From positions 1-24,683 of the forward strand of contig JAJDDU010000213.1 of the NCBI GenBank assembly GCA_029260155.1: a stretch of DNA of 24,683 nt, read 5' to 3'. A program made the position numbers and the translations under genes. Within the stretch, counting starts at the first letter, position 1. Every line of letters begins with the position of its first letter. Source of the DNA: Phycisphaerae bacterium. Its GTDB lineage: Bacteria; Planctomycetota; Phycisphaerae; UBA1845. The notes under the pieces are model-generated. The model saw nothing but the letters and a program-made list of their open reading frames with translations, was not told the origin of the DNA and made no database searches. Below, piece after piece: positions 16,375-23,696 of the stretch.

Positions 16375-16589
16375 TGCGATCCTCGGTGGTCGTCGTCTTG
16401 CCTCGCTTGGACGCGGGCAGTATCGACGCGAATCGAGCGAAACGCAAACCAACGATGCCGCCAAGAACGACACCCAGGAACCCGTAACGTCCTTTAAAAA
16501 AACGGGTTACGGAAACGCCAATGCGCCGGTGCCTTGCGGGATCAATCCCGAGGATGGACGGATTCGTGACAGGGCTGCAGCACTATGTG

Positions 16590-16610
16590 GCACCGGTGTC
16601 CAACCGGTGC
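16590..16610. repeat. Perfect 8-bp hairpin, GCACCGGT / ACCGGTGC
   Basis: Stem of eight base pairs around the loop GTCCA. It shares the TGGCACCGG core with the hairpins at 12151-12168 and 14981-14997, which suggests a dispersed REP-like family. Confidence 0.45.
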
Positions 16611-16641
16611 AACGACCAGCCCAAGACGCAGGACCCCAGGA

Positions 16642-16758
16642 TCAGCCAGCCGGCCGCGCCCACAAGGTAGCCAGCAAGAACGCCAGCAACCCCGTGACAA
16701 TCAGCCAGAAGCGGTCATGGGCATGCGCGCAAAGATGATAGTGAAGCGTGTGACGCAT
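16642..16758 (-). CDS. Small membrane protein, possibly frameshifted (38 aa in the intact frame)
   Basis: 38 aa from ATG 16758, with GAGGTG five bases upstream and an extended -10 promoter candidate about 20 bases further. Sequence starts MRHTLHYHLCAHAHDR and continues into a transmembrane helix FWLIVTGLLAFLLATLWA, then stops. The next reading frame continues at once with a second hydrophobic helix (GAAGWLILGSCVLGWSLHRL) ending at a TAG at 16583-16585, so a 1-nt change near 16650-16670 would restore a ~58-aa two-helix protein. It could be a genuine single-helix peptide, a decayed gene or a sequencing error. No family recognised. Confidence 0.4.
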   Translation of the reverse strand: MRHTLHYHLCAHAHDRFWLIVTGLLAFLLATLWARPAG

Positions 16759-16777
16759 AATCGCACCTCAATAGTGC

Positions 16778-16786
16778 AATATACCA
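16778..16786 (-). promoter_or_regulatory. Extended -10 promoter candidate for the small membrane gene
   Basis: On the minus strand TGGTATATT: TATATT (5 of 6 to consensus) preceded by TG one base away. The -35 is weak. It would give a leader of about 15 nt carrying GAGGTG before ATG 16758. Confidence 0.4.
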
Positions 16787-16898
16787 TGCGAATCGGCTCC
16801 GTGCCGAAGAAAATCCCCCGTCCACCGCCGAAAACGCCCCCACCAGCGATCGTGAAACCGGCAAACGCGCCCCGCAAGCCCCCGAAGTCGAGCAGCCC

Positions 16899-19800
16899 CT
16901 ACGGGCTGTCCGCGCACTCGGTCACGATAATCACCGCATCGTCGGATATGTCGGTATTGCACCCGTTCGAGGCCACCAGATTGTAGACCCCCGAATCCTC
17001 AACCGTGAGATTGCCTAGAGAAAGAAACGTCGACGTAGCATTTTCGATCGGCACGCCGTCCTTGGTCCATTGATAATTCGGAGCGTTGCTGGCGCTCGCA
17101 ATCATGAATACCGAACCACCCACACAACGCGACCCACCAACAGGATGAAGACTAAACTCCGTCGCAGGATCCGTAACGACCAGATCAGCCGACCCGGTAA
17201 ATGCCATATCCCGGCACCCGGCCGTGACGACGCAGCGGTACGCGCCGATGTGCATTTCGTCAGCCGACTCGATCACAAACTCCGCGCTGGTAGCACCCGA
17301 AATATCCGTGCCGTCCCGACGCCACTGATACGACACGGGGCCGCCATCCGAACCCGACGCGACGACCTCAAGAGACGTGCTCAGCCCTTCGCACACCGTG
17401 CCCCCAACCGGTCCCTGCGTAATCGCTACGTCGCAGTCACCCATGTAGACGCGCTGAAAACCACCAAAGTCAATTAAGTCCACGTCGGCGTCCGCATCAA
17501 GGTCAAACGCCTCACACCCGTCGGCGAACAACCCCCCATCGGGTCCCGTGCTGCAATCAGACCACCATTCAAAATCGCTGATGCCCACACGCCCGTCACA
17601 CGTGTAGTCGCCAATACCGAATTCGTAAGCACCCATATCCACCCTGCCGCACAACGCCCGCCCGTGCCCATCAAGGTCAGCGCCGTCGGTATCAGAATCG
17701 GGATCACCCGCGTCTATGCACAGCGAATCCCGAAACAACCGCGTGTCATCATCGGCCGTCCCGTAGACGCCGTCGGCGCCGTCCGCGTCCATGAACAGCG
17801 GATCGGCGGAGATGTTCCCCTCGCCCGCTTCCGCAGGCCATCCACCTTGAATGCAACTGTAATCAACGAGCGGCGTCTCGCCGGGATTCGCAAGAGCGAT
17901 CTGCGATGAAGCCAGCAACCCGTTCTGATCACGGTTGCCCCAGAGGATGCAGTTGTTCAGTGTCGGCCGGCTGCCGCTGAGGTTGTACATGCCGCCCCCC
18001 ACCACGCCGGCAACATTGCCGCTGAACGTACCGCCGACGATGAGCGGATCGCTCCGCCAGTTGTGCATTCCGCCGCTCGTGTCGTCCGCGGTGTTCCCCG
18101 TGAACAGACATCCGACGACCGACGCGTCCGTCTCGTCGTTGACCATGCCACCGCCGAACGAGGCGCTGTTGCCGACGAACCGGCAGTTGTGCAAAACGGG
18201 ATTGCTGAAGCTGCGACAGCGCAGACCACCGCCCGAATTCTCAGCCACGTTGTTGACGAAGTCGCAGCCGATCAGCGTCGGGCTGCTGCCGTTGACATGC
18301 ATCCCGCCGCCACGAAACGTCGCAAGATTGTCGCGAAAAACACACCCGATCAGCGTCGGATCGCCGCCGAAGAAACACTCCAATCCACCACCAAAGACAC
18401 CGGAGTTGTCCTCGAAAACACAATCAACAAGCCGCGGACTGCCGCTCTCGATCCGCATCCCGCCGCCCGCATCGGCGGGAATTGAGGCGCCGTTGGCATT
18501 CCCCCCGCGAATCGTGAACCCGTCCACCACCGTGGTCTCGTCGTGCCCGACGCTCGTCAGTACGTTGAAGGCGTTCTCAAAACGGTTCTCAAACCCTGGC
18601 TCGTCGTCATTGCTCAGATCGCCACTAAGCACCGTCTCGTAGACCCGCGGATTGCGGGCATCGCCGTCGAGCGCGCTAGGCCCGGCAAATCCGCCGTAAA
18701 GCCGAACGCCGTCCAACAAGAAAAACGACGCAGTGCGAATCGGCACGTCAGACGGCGCATACCTTCCATGCGCCACATGAATGTCATCGCCCAGATCCGC
18801 GGCATCGAGCGCATCGCGAAGCTCTGTGAACGCGTCGTCCCAGCTCGACCCATCGTTTGCACCGGTCGCCGCGGCAGCCACGTAAATGACCCGCTGACAC
18901 TCGTCGGGAACGCCATTCGCATCGTCGTCTAAACTAGTCCCGTCACTGATGTCGCACGCGTCCACGACTGCGTTGCCGTTGCAATCCGGTGAGCACTCAT
19001 CGGGAACACCGTTTCCGTCGCAATCATCGCTGGTGGCCTCATCAATATCGCAGCCATCCGGAACGCCGTTGCCGTTGCAGTCATCGCTCGTGCCGTCGGC
19101 GATGTCGCAAATATCCTGAACACCGTTCACGTCGCAGTCGGCATCCGATTCGCACTCGTCAGGAACCACATTGCCGTTGCAATCTTCACTCGTCGGCCCG
19201 ACGATGTCGTCCAGATCGACCACGCCATTGCCATTGCAGTCACACCGATCAGCCCCAACCCCCAGATCGTCGCACGACGTGTTCTGCCCGAAGAACGTGC
19301 CCGCGCAATCACTGGCAAGCACCTCAGAACAAACAAACGACCCGTCCCCGCCGTCCTCGCAGCAAGCGCCCGGATCCGTACACTCGGCGCAAAGCCATCC
19401 GGTCAACACGCCATCCACCCAGCATTGCTGGCGACCGCGCTGGTGCTCGGTAAAATGGTCGACGCACTCGCTGGGCGCATAGCCCATGAAATCTCGAAAG
19501 TCAGTCTCACCCCACGGCGTAGCCGAACAGGAATCGGTTCCCCCCGGCGGGCCGCAAGAAAAATTCACCGGTGTCCCCGGCGTGTCCCCGGCGAAGTCGC
19601 CCGTCGTGTCACCGTCGACACCGTCAGCCCGCTCGTAACACGCCGAGCAATTCGAGACTTCCGAAACGCCGTGGTGCGTGTGCCAAAGCCCGGTATTGTG
19701 CCCCACCTCGTGCGCCAGCGTCGACGCCGTTGGGCCGAAGTGAAATTCGTGCATGACGATCCCACCCATGAAATCCAGCGCCTCAGGCCACCATGGAAAG

Positions 19801-20309
19801 TAGCCTACTGAAAAACCGGACGTGCGAACCACATAGATATTGAGCTGCGATTCCGGAGATATCGCATAGGTGCTCTTCATCGCAAACTCCTCGCCCGAAC
19901 TGTAGAATCGGAACTCCGTGGAGTTAATGAATTGCGTCTCCGCCACGAACTGCAATCGAGACGGAAGATAATGCTCGTTCAGCGTCTCGAGCTGTTGTTC
20001 CACCTCCAACGCCGTCGCCGTCGGATTCGAACCGTCATCCTCGGCGAACACGTGGAACATGATGCGGATCACGCGAATCGGCGTCGTTTCGTCGGGAATC
20101 CAAGAGTCACGAACACTCGGAATGTCGCACTCGCCTTCGATCGGACAACCACCGCCCTCTTGCGGCGGGTCTTTCGCAATCCAGTTGTCCATGGTGCGGC
20201 ACCAATGCGGACCGCGCTCCGCGATCACCGTGCTCGCCCCGACAACAAGCCACGCCGTCGCACAGCACCCACACACTAGTATCCTGGTCATCGACGGTGT
20301 CTCGCGCAC
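16899..20309 (-). CDS. Secreted M43-type metallopeptidase mosaic with Asp/Asn repeats, beta-helix, dockerin-like and Ig-like domains
   Basis: 1136 aa from GTG 20309 (GAGGG six bases upstream; the ATG at 20291 has no ribosome binding site). Order: signal peptide (about 8-30); zinc peptidase domain about 70-300 with HEVGHNTGLWH (200-210, HExxHxxGxxH) and a Met-turn-like DFMGYAPSECVDHF, fitting the pappalysin/cytophagalysin M43 family; a Cys-rich stretch (310-356); five or six DCNGNGVPDEC-type repeats (357-471), probable Ca2+ loops; a right-handed parallel beta-helix about 475-815 with GGGM/GGGL turns (PTLIGCVFRDN units); a dockerin-like Asp pair about 899-958 (GDYTCDGRVGISDFEWW, FDLDADADVDLIDF); two Ig-like domains (960-1046, 1047-1131; YQWRRDG and YQWTKDG). 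An extracellular protease probably bound to polysaccharide or cell surface. All zinc ligands are visible. The substrate is unknown. Confidence 0.92.
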   Translation of the reverse strand: MRETPSMTRILVCGCCATAWLVVGASTVIAERGPHWCRTMDNWIAKDPPQEGGGCPIEGECDIPSVRDSWIPDETTPIRVIRIMFHVFAEDDGSNPTATALEVEQQLETLNEHYLPSRLQFVAETQFINSTEFRFYSSGEEFAMKSTYAISPESQLNIYVVRTSGFSVGYFPWWPEALDFMGGIVMHEFHFGPTASTLAHEVGHNTGLWHTHHGVSEVSNCSACYERADGVDGDTTGDFAGDTPGTPVNFSCGPPGGTDSCSATPWGETDFRDFMGYAPSECVDHFTEHQRGRQQCWVDGVLTGWLCAECTDPGACCEDGGDGSFVCSEVLASDCAGTFFGQNTSCDDLGVGADRCDCNGNGVVDLDDIVGPTSEDCNGNVVPDECESDADCDVNGVQDICDIADGTSDDCNGNGVPDGCDIDEATSDDCDGNGVPDECSPDCNGNAVVDACDISDGTSLDDDANGVPDECQRVIYVAAAATGANDGSSWDDAFTELRDALDAADLGDDIHVAHGRYAPSDVPIRTASFFLLDGVRLYGGFAGPSALDGDARNPRVYETVLSGDLSNDDEPGFENRFENAFNVLTSVGHDETTVVDGFTIRGGNANGASIPADAGGGMRIESGSPRLVDCVFEDNSGVFGGGLECFFGGDPTLIGCVFRDNLATFRGGGMHVNGSSPTLIGCDFVNNVAENSGGGLRCRSFSNPVLHNCRFVGNSASFGGGMVNDETDASVVGCLFTGNTADDTSGGMHNWRSDPLIVGGTFSGNVAGVVGGGMYNLSGSRPTLNNCILWGNRDQNGLLASSQIALANPGETPLVDYSCIQGGWPAEAGEGNISADPLFMDADGADGVYGTADDDTRLFRDSLCIDAGDPDSDTDGADLDGHGRALCGRVDMGAYEFGIGDYTCDGRVGISDFEWWSDCSTGPDGGLFADGCEAFDLDADADVDLIDFGGFQRVYMGDCDVAITQGPVGGTVCEGLSTSLEVVASGSDGGPVSYQWRRDGTDISGATSAEFVIESADEMHIGAYRCVVTAGCRDMAFTGSADLVVTDPATEFSLHPVGGSRCVGGSVFMIASASNAPNYQWTKDGVPIENATSTFLSLGNLTVEDSGVYNLVASNGCNTDISDDAVIIVTECADSP
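18897..19241 (-). repeat. Tandem DCNGNGVPDEC-type coding repeats
   Basis: Residues 357-471 of the metallopeptidase: successive units of (D/C)CNGNGVPDxCD plus a spacer such as IADGTSDD. The plus strand shows the matching DNA repeat around GTTGCCGTTGCAATC and TCATCGCTxGTG. Units resemble thrombospondin-type-3/EF-hand-like Ca2+ loops that often link domains in planctomycete secreted proteins. Confidence 0.8.
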
Positions 20310-20368
20310 GTTATTCCCTCACAAAAAGGTCGACCCGTTCGCCGTCCGGATGGCGGTCCCACCACCGC

Positions 20369-20377
20369 ATCATACCA
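20369..20377 (-). promoter_or_regulatory. Extended -10 promoter candidate for the metallopeptidase
   Basis: TGGTATGAT on the minus strand (TATGAT, 5 of 6, preceded by TG one base away), about 60 bases before the GTG start; the -35 match is weak. Confidence 0.45.
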
Positions 20378-20515
20378 CACCGCAACTGCGATCACCAAAC
20401 TACAACAAGCGCGCACGAATGAACCTGACGGTGGGTGATGTACCCTCGCTCCAACGGGCAAATCTTCGCCAAGGGCAACAGACCGTTTAACACTCACGCC
20501 TACACTTGATAGAAC

Positions 20516-20558
20516 GCGAGTATCAAACAGACCGCGGCGGCACCGGATCGTACCCGCC
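20516..20558 (-). pseudogene. Remnant of a yidD 3' end (last 12 codons)
   Basis: On the minus strand, 20558 to 20523 reads GGYDPVPPRSV and a TGA stop, the terminal motif of YidD, with no upstream yidD sequence that I can recognise. Compared with the intact gene's end (23426-23381) the match runs 43 bases against 46, with three substitutions and one 3-base gap. Within the coding part both substitutions are synonymous (TAC/TAT for Tyr, TCT/TCG for Ser), and the gap removes exactly one Ala codon. It therefore derives from a coding yidD. Same orientation as the intact copy, 2.8 kb away. Confidence 0.7.
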
Positions 20559-20642
20559 ACCCACAACGAGCGATCGTACACAGTGTCGCGGCCTCTGACC
20601 TGGAACGGTGAGAAACGCAAGCCGGTTTTGAACTCACCGAGT

Positions 20643-21470
20643 TCATCCCGCTCCGGCGAACGCGCGTTGGAATAGGGCGAAGTCGTGCGCGTCGACGTCG
20701 GCGTCCTGATCCATGTCCGCCCAGCGACAGCCCGGCCCGGCGTCTGAGTCGGGGCCGCTGTTCGACCGACACTCCTGGAAGAAGTAGAAATCCTCCGCGT
20801 CCGTCATCCCATCGCTGTTGAAATCACCACCGCCGTCCTCCGGGATTCTGCCGTAGCGGATGTAATCCCACTGCGTGGTGCTTTCGAGAAACCATGATTT
20901 CCCACGCCACTGGACAATGGGCGTGAACGAGGGGTAAGCACCTTCTGGAACGCCCGAATCAACGATGTCGCCATCAATGCACCAGACATAGAGCCCCTCG
21001 CCGTGAAGCTCCAGTCGAAACGTGTGCGAAGTATCGGGGGCGATGTCCACCCAAACGAGCGGGAGAAAGTTGTCGCGGAGGAATAGAACTTGATCGCGAG
21101 CAACCGTGAAATGGTAATTAACGGAACCAAAACTTCCCAGAACCATGGACGCGGGAGCTGTTCCGGGAATCTCAGATCGATCTCCGTCAGTCCACATCTG
21201 CCATTCAATGAAAAATGGTGTTACCCCGACGAACTCATCTAAGGAACGTGTGTACGATGCACGCTGCCCGGCAGGTGGCGGGAATCCGGGGCATTGCTCG
21301 ACATGCTGGAAGAACCGCCCGTCCGACACCCATCGCTCAGGGTCGCACACTGCGTTAGGTATCCATGGAATCGGCGAGTCTTCCGGAAGAGAGTTGCCCT
21401 CGTAGTCGACAATCTGCCCCGCGACAACTTGCACGGTAAAAAAAAACGTGGTAAAAGCGCGAAACACCAT
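20643..21470 (-). CDS. Secreted protein with C-terminal dockerin-like Asp repeats
   Basis: 275 aa from ATG 21470; GAGAG six bases upstream is a weak ribosome binding site. N terminus MVFRAFTTFFFTVQVVAG is a short signal peptide. The central ~180 residues (FVGVTPFFIEWQMWTDGDRS, FTVARDQVLFLRDNFLPLVW, HTFRLELHGEGLYVWCIDG) have the strand pattern of a concanavalin-like jelly-roll that could bind a ligand or carbohydrate; this is a fold-level guess. The C-terminal ~60 residues hold two Asp-rich loops (DFNSDGMTDAEDFYFF and DMDQDADVDAHDFALF), the duplicated Ca2+-binding segments of dockerin-like domains. A similar pair occurs in the metallopeptidase. Transcribed divergently from the beta-solenoid gene with an 85-bp gap. 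No catalytic motif seen. Confidence 0.85.
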   Translation of the reverse strand: MVFRAFTTFFFTVQVVAGQIVDYEGNSLPEDSPIPWIPNAVCDPERWVSDGRFFQHVEQCPGFPPPAGQRASYTRSLDEFVGVTPFFIEWQMWTDGDRSEIPGTAPASMVLGSFGSVNYHFTVARDQVLFLRDNFLPLVWVDIAPDTSHTFRLELHGEGLYVWCIDGDIVDSGVPEGAYPSFTPIVQWRGKSWFLESTTQWDYIRYGRIPEDGGGDFNSDGMTDAEDFYFFQECRSNSGPDSDAGPGCRWADMDQDADVDAHDFALFQRAFAGAG

Positions 21471-21555
21471 AACTGGCTCTCAGTTCTTCCGAGCGCGGTG
21501 CCCAAGTGTTGAGCACCCATCGGACGGGGCCATTATAGCAAGAGGAGCATGGAAC

Positions 21556-23220
21556 ATGAACAGTGGAAACGTGAGATTCACCGGTTTTGCCGCCCTGGGG
21601 ATAGGTGCAGCCCTTTTTCCGCAGGAAACGCTCGGGCAGTTGCCCTGCCCAGTCGAAATCTCAGGGTCGAACTGCGTCTGCAGCGAGTCGGTCTCGGACA
21701 TCACGATTTGCGCCGAGTGGACGGGGCTCGGAGAGCCAGAGGCTCCGAGTGATTTCTTCGTCGATTTCAACTGCCCCGGCTGCCCCGGCGCACCGGATGT
21801 CCAACTGAAAACCGGTTCCACGTGGACGGTTCGCTCGCGCAACTCGAACGGGTCGTTTGGCGACATTGGGACGTTGTCGTCGCCTTGGCCGCAGGACTTC
21901 AACGTGAAGCTGGGCACCGGGTACTCGGACCCCGGGGCGCAGAACGTGGGCAGTATCGACCTGGACCCGACGGGCGTCATGGGGGATCCGAATTACGCAA
22001 ACATTGTCGGCGGGGCCATTCGCGGAAATCTGACCGGGTCACTGGCGGTGTCGCCAAATAGCTCGGGCATCGGGGGCGAGTGCACCCTGTTCATCGACGG
22101 AACGGTGCAAGGAAAGGTGTCGATCGAAGTCGTTCAAGATCTGTCGATTTTCGGCAGCACGAGCGCCGCGATGACGATCGGAGAGATCGCGGCATCGGGC
22201 CAGTTGGTCATCGGCAATCCGCTGAGCGACGGATGCGGGTTGGGAACTCCCGCTGTTTCCGCGCCAATTGCGATCGGCGCGATGGCACAAGGGGCGTCGC
22301 TGATCATCCATGGTCCGCTGGTGGCAGACTTGACGGTGGAGGATTCGATGGGGGCCGGCGCGGACGTAGTTGTTCGCGGGGGGACGGGAGACGTGAATGT
22401 CAAGATCCCCGCGATAGACGCCGGAGCAGCCATAAGTGTCGTTCAGTTTGGAAACCCGGGGGGGACGGATTGCGCGCTCGGGGGCACACTGACCATGGCC
22501 GGGGGAATAGGCGAAAGTACAGGCGTTCAGATATTCGGAAAGCTCGCGCGTGGTGCATCAATCAACTTAAACGGACAGGACGTGGCGGGCCTCCTCTACA
22601 TACGACAAGGAGGCAGTGGGGCGATCATCAAAGGCGGCGCGGTGACGGACGGAGCGATCGTGACCTTGGCGGATTTCAGCACGCAGACGTTCACCGGGAG
22701 CGCGACATTCTCAAAGGTGGATCCGGGTGCGATCATTCATACGGACAACGCAGCCGACATGAATGGCACGCTCACCGTGGACGACGACATGAGCGGAACT
22801 GTTAACGTTCAGGGATCCCTTATGAGCCGGGGACGAATTCTGGTGGATGGGCTATGCGACGGCGCGATCACCATCGGTGAAGAGACCAGCAAGCTCTCGC
22901 TCATCCATATCACCGGCGGGCTCGGCGAAGCTGGGAGCGTGACGGTCAACAACACGCCCGGCAACAACTTCAATGCCAACGGGGACATTTACGTTGGACC
23001 CACAAAGTGGACGCAAATGCCGGATGTTACATTCGACGGGAACATCCAGATCAACAAGGGCGCGGGCAACGGCGACTTGAACGGGAACATCACCGTGGTG
23101 GGGTGTCATGATGACGACCTGGACATCTGCGTCGAGGGCACCGTTAACGGCGACGTCACGCTCATACAAGCCGGCAGCCCGAACACGGCCGATTGGTGTT
23201 GCAGTCCACCCTGTTCGTAG
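21556..23220 (+). CDS. Secreted protein with predicted beta-solenoid repeats
   Basis: 554 aa from ATG 21556, with AGAGGAG (21541-21547) eight bases upstream; the frame opens at 21448 but that part overlaps the divergent gene. N terminus MNSGNVRFTGFAALGIGAAL is a weak signal peptide, with likely cleavage near TLGQ. A Cys-bearing N-terminal part (about 30-75) is followed, from about 150 to 530, by irregular repeats of about 20-25 residues with alternating hydrophobic residues and Gly-Ala turns (AASGQLVIG, GASLIIHGPLVADLTVE, GASINLNGQDVAGLLYI, DMSGTVNVQGSLMSRGRILV, DLNGNITVVG). This is the signature of a parallel beta-solenoid, loosely like bactofilin or pectate-lyase-type coils. It ends in a Cys cluster (DWCCSPPCS). 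No enzymatic motif; a structural or adhesive surface role is plausible. I do not recognise a named family. Confidence 0.85.
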   Translation: MNSGNVRFTGFAALGIGAALFPQETLGQLPCPVEISGSNCVCSESVSDITICAEWTGLGEPEAPSDFFVDFNCPGCPGAPDVQLKTGSTWTVRSRNSNGSFGDIGTLSSPWPQDFNVKLGTGYSDPGAQNVGSIDLDPTGVMGDPNYANIVGGAIRGNLTGSLAVSPNSSGIGGECTLFIDGTVQGKVSIEVVQDLSIFGSTSAAMTIGEIAASGQLVIGNPLSDGCGLGTPAVSAPIAIGAMAQGASLIIHGPLVADLTVEDSMGAGADVVVRGGTGDVNVKIPAIDAGAAISVVQFGNPGGTDCALGGTLTMAGGIGESTGVQIFGKLARGASINLNGQDVAGLLYIRQGGSGAIIKGGAVTDGAIVTLADFSTQTFTGSATFSKVDPGAIIHTDNAADMNGTLTVDDDMSGTVNVQGSLMSRGRILVDGLCDGAITIGEETSKLSLIHITGGLGEAGSVTVNNTPGNNFNANGDIYVGPTKWTQMPDVTFDGNIQINKGAGNGDLNGNITVVGCHDDDLDICVEGTVNGDVTLIQAGSPNTADWCCSPPCS

Positions 23221-23244
23221 CGTCTGAACATCGCGGTATTGGCT

Positions 23245-23260
23245 CCCGCCGTTCGGCGGG
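23245..23260. terminator. Hairpin CCCGCC-GTTC-GGCGGG
   Basis: Perfect 6-bp stem, 24 bases after the beta-solenoid stop, between convergent genes. No T-run. Related in sequence to the hairpins at 23284-23309 and 13173-13188. Confidence 0.4.
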
Positions 23261-23283
23261 CGGGGCGTACTTGGCGTTGCGCT

Positions 23284-23309
23284 GCATACCCGCCTATGGG
23301 CGGGCATGC
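23284..23309. terminator. Hairpin GCAT-A-CCCGCC-TATG-GGCGGG-C-ATGC
   Basis: Ten base pairs with one A/C mismatch around the loop TATG. Second of two CCCGCC/GGCGGG hairpins in the gap between the convergent beta-solenoid gene and yidD; it may end transcripts from either side. Confidence 0.4.
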
Positions 23310-23387
23310 GGCGCAATCGGTACGACACTGATTTGACGAGTTCCGGCAAACGCCCGAACGCTGCCCCCCCATTTGACACAGCGACTA

Positions 23388-23696
23388 TCAAACCGACCGC
23401 GCCGGCGGCACCGGATCATACCCGCCTCGCGCAAACGGACGGCAGCGTAGCAAACGGGAAGCAGCCAATCGCACACCGCGCAACAGCCCATGCGTCTGCA
23501 GAGCTTCGATCGCATAGGCGCTGCACGACGGACAATAGCGGCAAGTCCCCGCAAGAAATGGTCGAATCAGCCCCTGATACGCCATGATCGTCAAGATCGC
23601 CAACCGAAGCGGAACACGCCGAATCCCCCCCCTCGAACCGCGGGATTCATCCCGCGTGGATCCTGCAAACCCAGCACCGTCAGGCGAAAGTGTCAC
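23388..23696 (-). CDS. yidD: YidD, membrane protein insertion efficiency factor
   Basis: 102 aa from GTG 23696, with GAGGGA six bases upstream; its first bases overlap the stop of the preceding gene as GTGA. The family core starts only at about residue 30 (RLAILTIMAYQGLIRPFLAG), so there is a ~30-residue Arg/Gly-rich N-terminal extension compared with typical 70-85-aa members; the ATG at the MAYQG codon would cut into the conserved helix. Signature residues: CRYCPSCSAYAIEALQTHG, LLRGVRLAASRLLRC, and the terminal ARGGYDPVPP. YidD is a small amphipathic inner-membrane-associated protein that assists YidC-dependent insertion; it is usually found beside rnpA and yidC, but here it is elsewhere. 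Its last 12 codons are duplicated at 20516-20558. Confidence 0.92.
   Translation of the reverse strand: MTLSPDGAGFAGSTRDESRGSRGGIRRVPLRLAILTIMAYQGLIRPFLAGTCRYCPSCSAYAIEALQTHGLLRGVRLAASRLLRCRPFARGGYDPVPPARSV

Larger units (their letters stand above)
16375..16898. other. Intergenic region with a small gene, hairpins and eroded-looking frames
   Basis: Besides the small gene at 16642-16758 and its promoter, the minus strand has an open stretch without a start codon (stop at 16583, reopening to a stop at 16343) encoding a hydrophobic segment GFLGVVLGGIVGLRFARF near 16410-16485. Hairpins lie at 16537-16550 (CGGGA-TCAA-TCCCG), 16590-16610 and 16893-16908 (CAGCCC-CTAC-GGGCTG, the last carrying the TAG stop of the metallopeptidase gene in its loop). 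Seven A residues (16496-16502) lie between inverted repeats CCGTAAC and GTTACGG. Confidence 0.4.
20310..20642. other. Region upstream of the metallopeptidase: promoter and yidD-tail fragment
   Basis: Contains a minus-strand extended -10 promoter candidate (20369-20377) and the duplicated 3' end of a yidD gene (20516-20558). The rest (20559-20642) shows no further clear similarity to yidD and no other gene. Confidence 0.6.

Noticed and set aside
17935..18642. 235-aa plus-strand frame opposite the metallopeptidase
   Set aside because: Shadow of the beta-helix repeats; no start signal and no domain.
18897..19241. Regularly spaced repeats considered as a CRISPR array
   Set aside because: The units are in frame with a coding sequence and encode DCNGNGVPDEC-type motifs; there are no cas genes.
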